A stretch of DNA of 64,000 nucleotides from Apostichopus japonicus (lineage: Eukaryota > Echinodermata > Holothuroidea > Aspidochirotida > Stichopodidae): positions 29,415,501-29,479,500 of the forward strand of contig NC_092580.1 in NCBI RefSeq assembly GCF_037975245.1, given 5' to 3'. The notes under the pieces were generated by a model. It saw nothing but the letters and a program-made list of their open reading frames with translations. It did no database searches and was not told the origin of the DNA. This document shows positions 49,183-59,427 of the stretch, in pieces. A program made the translations under genes and the position numbers. Numbering within the stretch: the first letter of the stretch is position 1; each line of letters opens with the position of its first letter.

Positions 49183-52100
49183 ATGATGATTTGGCCGGAA
49201 TATTTTAACATCACGACAATAGTCGTTGGTGTCGTTACATTTTGCTTGCTAGCTGCACTCATTCTTCGTCCTAAAAATTCACCCCCTGGTCCATGGGGTG
49301 TACCGATATTCGGATGTATACCTTATTTCATCTTCTCAAGGAGGACCGGCCGAAAGATTTTTGAGGACTGGTACCACAGATATGGTCCGATATACAACAC
49401 AAAGGTTGGTGCTATCAACGTAGTGGTTCTCAATGAAATTGAGGGCTTTAAGGAAGCATTCGGAAACCCTGAGTTTCAGGGTCGACTTCCAGTTGATTTC
49501 ATGCTGGGCAGAGCAGGAGAAGGTAGGTGAATGTTGTGTTCAGTGACGCCTTAAGCTGTAAAGTATAAAAACGTCTGAAACATGATTAAGAAAGGGATAT
49601 GGACAGAGTGGGAAGCCCTATGGTTGAAATTGGATTTAACAATATGCATATTAGCATACACTACTTTAATGTTCATTATATTATATGCCAATATAATCTG
49701 ACATATGTAGGGCTCGTAATTCCTTGTTGGCGTTGTTTAACAGTGGCTTTGACAATGGGTTGGGTGGGCGAATTGGAGAACATTCCGCAAAATTCTGTAC
49801 CCCTTTTGCCCTATATCGCCATCTGTAGGGGTGTATGCTAGTTGTTTCGATGACTTCATTGCACTTCGCTTAAGCTTGTTAATCTGAGAGAGCTGTCACA
49901 ATATAAAAGGCCTGAACCGCTATTTTGATGTAGAATTACACTATGGCGTTGTAAACAAAGGTCAGTCTACTGTATATGGCAATAAACACCTCCACCAAAA
50001 ACAATGGGGTCTTGTACTCAATGTGATGCATCCATACACCACCAAGTATGAGAAGTATCCACGATTCCCATCGTTAGATATCATGTAAAGGGGTTTCAGA
50101 GTTTGACCTTTGGTGACCGGATATGGGATTTGACATCACAAGCAACGGGAGTGTTGTACTCAATATGGCAAATCCATATACCATGTATGAAAATTATCCA
50201 TGATTTCTACTATGAGAAATCATGTTTTAAAGGTTTCATTGAAATACTTTCAAAAATACTCGCTATTTGGCGACCGTGACTAAAAGTCTACGCGCCAAAA
50301 CGCAAAATTCACTAGCTACTATGATTGGTGTTTAAATCTCCATAGTGCAGGTCTACAACATCAATACTTTATATGAACAAAGATTAGCCACTTAGGCAGA
50401 TACATGGTGCACATTGGAAAATTATATTTCTGTGCGGTATTCAATTTAACCTTTTCCCACCAAACGTAAGTGATGAACAAAGTAAAACATGTCGCAGAAT
50501 CGCAAATGGGCAGCTAGGCCTACTGTAGTGTCTCAAACAAATTAAAATAAAACATCTTCAAAGTTACATACGAAGATAGCTTGGATTATGTTACAATAGG
50601 GCTCCTCTATAGTGCTAGGCATAGCCTATACTACACAGTAGCTAGGTGTGCGCGATCCCTAAGCCAATACAGTACATCACTGCTACTTTGAACTGTTATA
50701 CTCGATTAGCGTGATTCGTACATTTTCCCAATTAGTTATCTTGTCTTTGAGCTGCAGATTGGTGCGCGAAAATTATCGCTATTACTCCATTACACTGCCT
50801 AAATCAAAGCGATCTTTTACGCACTGAACATCTAAGGTTGAAAGAGCATCTATCTTCCACTCGCAACCGGTGATTAATTAAAAATCTTTGCAAAAAATTC
50901 CTAGCAGCAATAACAGCAAACTTATCTCAAAAATTCCTTAAATTGTAGTGCGAATTATGACTGATGGCATGTAGGAAAAGCCTTAAGAAATCATTTACGA
51001 GACGTTTGGCCACCTTAAGTGTATTCATATTGTGACACGAAACATGTTTGGTTTCGATGATAATCGTAACCTATGCAGTCACGCAGGCGAATGAGTATGT
51101 GTTTGTGCGTGTGTGACGCCTCGCTTGTAAACACGATATCTCAAGAAGGGAAGCTTGGAACAATGTCATATTTGGTGAGTTGAGTACCACTTTGAGTAAA
51201 AGAAGCCTATTGTTTTTAAGAGTCAAATGTCATTTGGGGCCACTAGGGGTCAAAATGTGAAAACCTTGTCAAAACGATATCTCAAGAAGGGAAGGTTGGA
51301 CCAATATCATATTTAGTATGTTGTTGTGCCACGTTCAGTACAAGAAGAATATTGTTTTTGTATGGAGTTCAAATGTTATTTGGAGTCACCATACGCCATA
51401 TTGTGAAAACCTTGTTTATAAGCTACCGTTTCTCCCACCGACCAGCCTATCAGATAGCATGTGCATTACTCCTCATAAGAATTGGAGGCTGTTGGTAATT
51501 GGAAATTAGCTTATGGGCATCCGTAGAATCAAATAAAATTCTCGCAAACAAAGTTGCATAGGTTTTATCATGTCGCTTGAGCTGCATGATTTCGCTACAC
51601 ACATTGCGTGCAAAGAGGTGTACTCTTTGTACATACATCGGTGCTATTGGACGTTTTCCGTCGTGTTGGTCAAAGGTCAAAAAGGAAAGTTCCGGATATT
51701 GAATCTTAATTACTAATACTACCCTAAACTTATTGTCTAGTACTATGCAAAAAATTATAATGGTATGTCTCACAGAAACTAATTATCACAAACAACCTAA
51801 GAATATTCACTCATATTTGACAAATCGTTACGATAAAAGGAAGTTCTCGTGTCATCTCAAACAGAAACCAATGACTTTGTGTATATTTGTGTATATTTTG
51901 AGTTACTCATGTGACAAACACGTAGCCTGGGAGAACACAACTAAAAACCCCACTTGCTCACATAATAAGCATCATGGTTTGAAAAATACATTACGCAATA
52001 TGCATAGTAACTTCTTGTGTTCAGAGTGTGTAATGTTAAGAGCATCAGTTACCCAAACAGGAATCGTTTGAACTTGTTAATCTTTACTTTTGTTGCTGGT

Positions 52101-55100
52101 TTTGCCAAAGTATATGCAACCATGGCTTCTGTTGGGCAATATGCAATGTTAACCTTACCGTCATTGACCATCGTACGAATAAAATGGTACTTCACATATA
52201 GATGTGTTTTGATCTGTGTCGGTGTACAGGATCTTTACTCAATGAAATAGCACACTGGTTTTCTTCAAGGATATTAGTACAGCCATAACTTTTCTTGGGC
52301 ATAACACTCAACAGCTGAGTTAAGTACAAACTTTCTTGTGTTGCAGCTGCCAAAGCCATGTATTTTCCTCAGGTTAAAAATGTGCCCTTTTTCTACGTAC
52401 AAATTGTACTCTTGATCATCTTATTAGGTCAGCGATATTTCAGTAAGAGATCTAATCCCTATTTAGAACTATTAATGAATTTCTGTGGGTCAAACCTAAA
52501 GCTATTTCGAATGGAAAACTTTTGTTGAGCTCTTAACAAGAAATAAAATCTAATTCGGCAGATTCCTACTTTAGCAATTAACATTTTGTATAAGTACCCA
52601 AATTGTTTTATTAGTACCTGATTTTTTTTTTAATGGATCTCACCTACGGCGTTCCTCAAGGGAGTATTTTGGGTCCTATCCTGTTTCTCTGCTATATCAA
52701 TGACATGTGTATTTCATTGAACACTGATTTTAAGCTTTTGCTTTATGCAGATGATAGTGCGATTTTGTTCTCCCACAAGAGCGCCAGGGTGATATCCCAA
52801 AGACTTTGAGAGGCCCTGGAAGCGTGTAGTGACTGGTTTACTGACAAAAAAAACTCTTTCTAAATGTTGAGAAAACTCGCTTAATTTTTTTTGGTACTGA
52901 TAGCATGTTCAAAAAAGCTGGTGACTTCAAAATTACTACAAGTGGCAGCTACTCCATTTCTGCTACTAATGTTGTCAAATACCTTGGTGTCTGAATCGAC
53001 AACCGCTTGTGCTTTAACGAGCATGCTATGCTCAAAAAGGCCAATGCGAGGCTCCATTTTCTGTATCGCCAAGCCAGTTGCCTGAATCAATGGTGCAGAA
53101 GACTGCTGTGCATGGCCCTTATTCAATGTCTTTTTGGTACACAAAAAGACATTGAAATAGCTTTGAGTTTGACCCACAGAAATGCATTAATAGTTCTAAA
53201 TTAGGATTAGATCTCGTACTGAAATATCGCTGACATAATAAGGTGCGAGTGGATAATGCAACTGTGGGTTGCTTCTTAGAATTGCATATGAAACAAGTGG
53301 ACCATTCCCAGTCAAACTAAAACAATTACCTGTTGTACTTTTTATATCCTCCACTGAAGATGCCCAATCTGAATCAATGTAAGCAAGTAACCTTAAGGGT
53401 TGACTTGATTTCTTGAAGTATAATCAGTTGTACCTTTTACGTACCTTAGAACATGGTTGGCAGTAATCAAATCAAATGTTCTCTACCTTATGATGCTATG
53501 ATGCTATGAAATCTACTTACCACCCAACTTAGGTCTGATCTATTACATTTTTATTTTGTGGCATAAATCAAACTACCAACTAATTTACGATAATTCTTTT
53601 TACCAAGAAAATATGATATCTTTCCCAAGTCATTTATTCAATATTTTTCATAACTTATTTGAACTGATCTAGAACGCATGTGTTACTAGCTGCCATAATC
53701 AGATTATCAACCCAAATTATGGCTATCATTATGTCATTTTTAATCTCCTTTTTGTAAACACAATGATCTGATGTATTTAGACTAATCCTTTTTAACAAGG
53801 TTCTCCTGTAATACTTTATTCCAATTTCTACCCGACTATTTCAAGCCATACGGTGATTTTTTAAACTGATATACCAAATTTTCTCCTGTTTCTGATGAAG
53901 CTTCAAAGCCTACTGGTTGCATAAATTCTTCACCGATAAGAGCATAAAGGGAGGCAGTTTTGACATCCATCTGATGAACAATCAGGTCATTTTGCACTGC
54001 CAGTTGCATTAAAGTCCTAATGTTATGTGATTTTGGCTTTCGGGACAATTGTTTCTTTGTAATATATCCCTCTTACTTGGCTGTAACCTTTGGCGAAATA
54101 TCTTGCCTTGAAACTCCTTTCGTCCTGAATCCTCTTTAACTGCATACACTATATATATATATATATACTATATCCCCACCTTTACTGAATGTTTACCTTC
54201 AGGTAACGCTGTTTTCTCAAAGTATCATTCGCTCTTAATGAATTTAGCTCTTCTTCCATGGCATTTTTCCATCCTGATAGGTAAGGTGAATTAGCTGCTT
54301 CTTTGTAGGGTTGGGGAATTCCACCTACTTTATAACAGTAATCAATACCAGTCATAATAGATTCTTCATCTTCAAAATGTGATGCATACTCATATAAGTA
54401 TTCGAAAGGTTTTCCCTCCCTCTTTGGGTAGTAACGTCCTTGAATTACTCACCCCTACTCCCTACCCTTTGGTTTTCATCTGAATCACTTTCCTTTAACC
54501 TTACTCATGTTATTTCTCTTTGAGCCACACTTTTGTTACTTCCCGTTTTGTTCTTAGGAATAGAAGCCTTACCACTTGAATCCTCATATGTGTATTGTTG
54601 AGAAAACAACTCAAATTCATCATCCAATACATCAGTTTAGGTTTGTTTCTCTACACCTCTCTTCTTAAAGAACTTAACCAGCCTGTTTTATACAAGTTCC
54701 AGTGGCTGCATAATACACTAGGTATGCAGGACTAGTGTTGTCATACCCAACACAAATTCCTTTATCACAGCTTGAATCCAGTTTCTTTGGATCGTCCTTT
54801 AAAGGCATAACATTGTGTTCCAAATTTTACATTTTTAGATAGATCAGGTTGGCGCCCTATTATAATTTAATAAGGGGTTTACTTAAAAGGGTTGTTGCAA
54901 CATTTGTTTCTAATATGGGCAGCTGTTTGGACGGCATATGTCCACAAGGTCTTAGCCAAACCCTTGTCTTTCAAAAGACATCCCCCCATTTCAAAAAGAG
55001 TTCTCCACTGCCTCTTATCGGTACCATTTTGGCGGGGTGAATACCGTGAAGAGGTTTCATGCCTTATGCCCATTTTCCTTAGTACTGACTCAAAAGCATT

Positions 55101-58100
55101 TCCTGTAAATTCTTAACCATTGTCACACCTGATACACTTTACCTTGCCATAAGGTGCACAATCTGCTCAAAAGTTTTCCATTGTTAATGCAGTGTCACCC
55201 TTGTTTCTAATGAAATAAACAAATATGGCTCCTGAATAGTCAGTGAATGTAGATGCATATTTCAACCCATCCTTAGCTACAGGTTTAAAGGTCCTGCAAG
55301 GTCTGTACTTACCGACTACAGGGGTTTCGTGGCCTCAGAATCCAGTTTCCTACTCCTGTTGTTAATTGTTTTCCTTGAGTACACGTTTCTGAATCAAATA
55401 TTGACCTATCAACCTCACCTTTGATTTCATTCCTTTGACAATATCTTGTAATTCCAGTGTATCTTAAAAATTACAGTGTTCAAATATTTCATGCCATGTA
55501 TGAACATCATTCACCTACTACCTCTTCGTCCACAACGTTCAGGTAGTACAATTGTCGTTCTTAAATGTTGAACGTAGTCCCATCTTTGTGGGTACGTATG
55601 TTGCATGCTTGCAGGTTTGAAGATCCCTGTGGCTCCATCGTTGATGGCAGCTTTGATTGACATGTCCTGTGGGTATGAAGGGATATACAATGCCGTTTCC
55701 AGCGTAGATTCTACATTCTTGCCTTCTGTAATGAGCAAAGGTAACTCGTGCGTTTCCACGTTTTAGCCCTACATAAGTTTCTCTTGTCCCATGTAGTAGT
55801 TTTTTAGGCGGAATGTATTGTCAAAAGAAACAAATTTTGAAAATCAGTGCTGTAGCTCCACAATCTACCATTAAGGTTCCTGGCCCTCCTCTTTAACTTA
55901 TGTTGCTTGTATTTGTTACCAGCCTTGAATGAGAATGTGTGATCTTCTTTATCTTCTCTAGCAGCGGTGTGTTCTGCTGTTTGCTTTTTCTTGTCCTTGC
56001 CTTATGTCTTCTGCAAGTGTCATCACAGTGTGTGGAACAGTTATGGTTATTACTCCATCTTGGAAAATTGTTTTGAGACTTGTTACTTGTTTGAAGGTTG
56101 AAGGGCACAATCTAGCAATATTTCCTTCATTGTCACACTTCTAACATGTAAGTGACCCTTTATATCTTCCACTTCCAGTGGGTACTGCACCTGTACGTCC
56201 TGCCTTCATAACTTTGTCAGATTTGTCATGAGACTCGACTTGGAAACTTCTCTATATGCTTTTGAAATTTAGTAAAATTAATCTTACCATTGCTCTGTGT
56301 GATGTGAATAACCGCAGAGGGTTTGAAAGAGTCTGGCAATCCTTTTAGAATCATTGCTATCAATAACCCATCACTCAGGGTCTCTTTTTGCATTGCGTAG
56401 GGCTGTGATGACTTTTACTGCTCTGATTATGTAATCAGTAACACTCTCGTTTGGTCCTTCCTTAATGGTTGTTAGCTCTGTATACAGCGAAATGATAAGG
56501 GGCTTTACCTGGTTTCAGTAATGTTCTCTCAGTATCTGTAGGGCTTTCCTTCCGTCATCGGCTGCATCTCTTATTACCAACGACAGGCTTTTTTTCATCT
56601 AAAAACTGTATAAGTTCAGCATAACATTCTTCGTTCTTACCTACGGCATCATTAACATTAGGCTCTTCACTGCCAGCCTCACCTTCGGACGATACGATAG
56701 ACCTAGTATGGTATATTTCAGTGTCATCATACGTAGGTGTCCGAGAAATTCGTTTCCCATAATATTAATTTTCGTCCCATGAAGCAAAGTCTCTGCCATC
56801 GACTTCCTGGATCACGTCTGGGGCCATAACCTGTTGGATCTGCCATCGTTACATCGACAGTGCGGCGATTTTAGTAGTTTTAGACGCGAGACTGACCTCA
56901 CATTTCTCCGGGAATCAACTAACTAACTTGTGTATAGTTTACGTTACTCATGTGAAAAAACACGTGGCTTGGGAACACACAACTAACAAGTAGTGCAACC
57001 GAAACGTATACAAAATCTTCAACATTATTCGTAACATGCAAAATAGAGCACCAGTTTGCATTTAACCACCGACGACGGTACAACCCTTACCCTCCGGTGC
57101 CCCACCCCCCCCCCTCTCATACCAAAGATGCTGTTATTATGGGTTCAAGACCGAATTGTGACCATTATACCCTGGTCAACATGTCCCCACTCACCAATAC
57201 AAGTTGTCTCGTTAAAGACCCCAGTAGTGGTAAAGCAAACATGCGTTAGGCTATCGCGGTATTCGTTGCTGCTATGAAATAGGTGCTTGGGTGCTTTATT
57301 ACGTCCTGCAATTTTTAATCTATAAGAGGTTTGTGCATAAAATAACCTTCGAGTGCAATAGCCAAGTGAAAGCGCGCCCTCGGCGCCGAATTGCAGAGAA
57401 GCTTATGATCTAAGTATATGCAGTATATACAGCGACGATGGAGTTGTACAGTACGAATGTCTTGACCAATATTTCATTAGAAATTGCAACCGGAATGGCG
57501 ATAGCGAAAACTATTTCCTTTGAAAAACAAGGAATATTGTTAAATTGAGAAAATGTCATATTTAGGCTGTTTGTAACTATGCAGTCAATTCTACATTTGA
57601 GTACCCGGAAAAATGAGAATGAGGACATTTGAGCTTTATGTCATTACTTTGTTTGGTTGGTGATAAAATTGGTCCTACAACGAAGCAATTTTAAATTGTA
57701 ATTAGCATTTTAAATTTAATTATGTAAGAAATTGCCTGTTACGCGACTCTTATTTGTGCTGAAATAATCAGTACATTTTGTGATATTTTTCTCGTAACAT
57801 TTCCTTTTCTATACTTTTCTAGGTATCGTGATGTCCGATGGTCGTGCGTGGCAAGAGCAGAGGAAATTTGTTCATCAACATTTTCGAGACTTTGGAGTAG
57901 GAAAATCCAGTTTTGAAGACTCTATAGCCGCCGAAGCCGAGGCTTTAACCGATGCTCTTTTGAAGTTGGAAGGTCAATCAGTTTGTTTGGAACATCTGAT
58001 CAACAATGCAGTTTGCAATGTGATATCTTCTGTGTCATTCGGTAGAAGATTTGATTATGACGACAAAAGTTTACAAACTGTGCTGGAAATGCTCAAAGAG

Positions 58101-59427
58101 ACCGTCGAAAGTTCCGCACTCCAATTGGTCCTCTCTGTTCTCTTCCCAATAACAAAGTATATCCCATTTGGAGGTAGCAATCAAATCAGACAGAAGGTTC
58201 AGATATATTTCAAATTTCTTGATAAACTGGTATCTGAGCATAAAGCCAAACTCGATGAGACTAATATCAGAGATGTTATGGATGCTTACCTGATTGAAAT
58301 GAAGAAGGACAACGGAAACTCTGACATCTTCAACGATGACAATATGGTGTTCACAGTCGGTGATCTTTTTGGGGCTGGAACTGAAACCACTACACTGACC
58401 TTATTGTGGATTATCCTTTTCCTTCTCAAGAATCCCGAGGCAGAGGCCAAAGTGAGAGCAGAGCTGGGTCGTGTTGTTGGCCGTAACCGATTACCAAGAT
58501 ATTCCGATCGATCCAACTTACCGTATATTGAAGCTGTAATATCTGAAAGTCTGCGGTTGGGTACCGTCTCATCTGTGGGTATCCCACACGTAGCTTCCTC
58601 GAATTCGACTCTACAAGGCTACTTCATACCAAAGGGAACACTGTTGCTACCAAATTTCCATGCTCTTTTTACTTATACGGGTAAATGGGAGGAACCTGAA
58701 GAATTTAGACCGGAACGGTTTTTGGACAAGGTCGGGAACTTTGTGAGGCGTGAAGATTTCATACCTTTTAGCATAGGTAATACAAACTAATTATAATCCT
58801 ATTCATCCATCATGGTAACTTTTCAACTTAGGAATATTCATAAACTGCCATTTTTATTATATATCCATTGGCGACAAACTTGAGGAGCCTTTAATAGTGT
58901 TTCATTCAACCTACAACAGATAAATGTGGCGAAACTATATCCACGTTCTTAAGCAACGCCAAGTGATACAGGCTATACTGTAATATTTCGCATTTGAAAA
59001 ATAGACAAAACTTGTTATAATTTAATATTTGGAATTAGTAACGACAGTTACTTTGAAATTTCTCCACAAAATGATATTTTCGATCCAGCAAATATCATAT
59101 AACGTTTGATTTTTTGGGTGGAAATCCTTTAATCCTGCTTGTGCGACATTTCCACATATGAATTGAGTATTAGTATTATTTTTTAAATAACATTGCATTT
59201 TAATAACCTATACTTTTTTAACTGTCCTTTTGATTCATATCCACGCAGGTCGTCGGCAGTGCATAGGTGAGCAACTAGCGAGAATGGAGATATTTATTTT
59301 CCTTACCCACACCATGCACAAGTTTGCTCTCTCTGTTCCCGAAGGACACGATCCATCGGTAGAAGGTGTCGGTTTTACACACAAACCACAATCGTACAAT
59401 GTTCTCATCCGAAAATGTGAAGATTAA
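49183..59427 (+). CDS. CYP2-clan cytochrome P450, gene D
   Basis: Exons 49183-49522, 57823-58776 and 59249-59427 encode an intact 490-aa P450. I use the ATG at 49183 (MMIWPEYF, before the anchor) to match gene B; an in-frame ATG at 49117 would add 22 polar residues and is less likely. Motifs: PPGPWG hinge, HFRDFGVGK, AGTETTTLT (I helix), ESLR (ExxR), RPERF and heme loop FSIGRRQCIG, where Gln replaces the Leu of A and B next to the heme Cys. The frame has no lesions, so the gene looks functional if its 8.3-kb intron 1 (49523-57822), filled with retroelement remains, is spliced. The poly(A) hexamer used in B is mutated here. Role: ER monooxygenase of unknown substrate. Confidence 0.92.
49523..51780. 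other. Gene D intron 1, left part
   Basis: The first 330 bp align with gene B intron 1 (shared CTGTAAAGTATA, GATATTAGCATACACTA-like and CTCGTAATTC blocks). The rest has no match in B and no recognised gene. A two-copy tandem repeat of about 141 bp lies at 51128-51420, each copy starting near ACGATATCTCAAGAAGGGAA. Confidence 0.6.
51128..51420. repeat. About 141-bp tandem repeat, two diverged copies
   Basis: ACGATATCTCAAGAAGGGAA occurs at 51132 and 51273. Both copies continue with GGTTGGA or GCTTGGA, ATCATATTT or GTCATATTT, ATTGTTTTT and TGTGAAAACCTTGT. Non-coding. Confidence 0.8.
51887..51947 (-). repeat. Candidate 3' LTR remnant of the copia-type element
   Basis: About 60 bp containing GAGTTACTCATGTGACAAAC and ACGTAGCC are a direct repeat of 56927-56988. 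The two copies flank the minus-strand copia remains, as LTR remnants would. Similarity fades beyond about 60 bp, so a full LTR cannot be drawn. Confidence 0.4.
52363..52600. mobile_element. Fragment of the 48070-type element
   Basis: TTTTCCTCAGGTTAAAAATG, then TGCCCTTTTTCTAC, and further TTCTGTGGGTCAAAC, CTAATTCGG and AGATTCCTAC occur in the same order inside the 48070-48725 element. The ends of the family are missing here. A LINE fragment begins immediately after. Confidence 0.65.
52634..53140 (+). pseudogene. Non-LTR retrotransposon reverse-transcriptase fragment
   Basis: Translation gives GVPQGSILGPILFLCYINDM followed by LLYADDSAILF, the RT signature with the catalytic YADD (Tyr codon at 52744). 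Downstream, KTRLIFFG, NVVKYLGV and FNEHAMLKKANARLHFLYR match the region after the RT palm in CR1/Jockey-like elements. Stops at about 52807, 52861 and 52993 and at least one frameshift show decay. Only about 500 bp survive; no endonuclease or 5' part is visible. Confidence 0.85.
53149..53243 (-). repeat. Inverted copy of 52432-52521
   Basis: About 90 bp read on the minus strand as CAGCGATATTTCAGTACGAG, then TAGAACTATTAATGCATTTC and TGTGGGTCAAAC, matching 52432-52521 on +. The two copies bracket the LINE fragment head-to-head. Confidence 0.85.
53236..54060 (-). pseudogene. copia-type reverse transcriptase and RNase H remnant
   Basis: Read on minus, 54048-53836 gives IRTLMQLAVQNDLIVHQMDV, the KTAS segment and SPYGLK, typical of Ty1/copia RT. 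Further down, the WVDDLI-type catalytic region is visible only with a substitution and a frameshift near 53720. The RNase H segment has YIDSDWASSVEDIKSTTG near 53330-53380 and KQPTVALST near 53240. Many stops and shifts make it inactive. Confidence 0.85.
54700..55895 (-). pseudogene. copia-type protease and integrase remnant
   Basis: MVDCGATA near 55860, the aspartic-protease DxGA-type active site, is followed by HELPLLITEGKNVESTL (55511-55759, between protease and integrase). SETCTQGKQLTTGVG near 55370-55420 marks the pre-integrase part. SSRYSPRQNG with RTLFEMGG and TAAHIRN (54879-55073) is the integrase core after the catalytic Glu region. LVKFFKK near 54660-54690 marks the end of the integrase C-terminal region. 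Numerous stops. Confidence 0.82.
55896..56846 (-). pseudogene. copia-type gag remnant
   Basis: An ATG at 56846 (minus) starts MADPTGYG. Later segments ECYAELIQFLDEK, SLSLVI, KALQILREHYWN, LIISLYTELTTIKEGP-like and ITALRNA fit copia gag. The CCHC zinc knuckle at about 56104-56152 is damaged: a stop lies between the first two Cys and Asn stands where His is expected. Frameshifts occur near 56780 and 56590. Confidence 0.8.
56990..57822. other. Gene D intron 1, right part, homologous to gene B intron
   Basis: Aligns with 42155-42966: shared AACATGCAAAATA, GTCAACATGTCCCCACTCAC, AAGTTGTCT, AAAGACCCCAGTAGTGGTAA and TACAGTACGAATGTCTTGAC. This defines the right limit of the D-specific insertions and ends in the TTTTCTAG acceptor for exon 2. 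Confidence 0.85.

Larger units (their letters stand above)
53236..56990 (-). mobile_element. Decayed Ty1/copia-type LTR retrotransposon in gene D intron 1
   Basis: Read on minus, the gene order is gag, zinc knuckle, protease, integrase, reverse transcriptase, RNase H. Integrase before RT is diagnostic of copia (Pseudoviridae-type) elements. All segments carry stops and frameshifts. Candidate LTR remnants lie at 56927-56988 and 51887-51947. The insertion is antisense to gene D and has no counterpart in gene B intron 1, so it postdates the duplication or was lost from B. Confidence 0.88.

Noticed and set aside
57140-57165. GGTTCAAGACC as a tRNA B box
   Set aside because: No A box, acceptor stem or cloverleaf around it; the B-intron counterpart (about 42288) is diverged.
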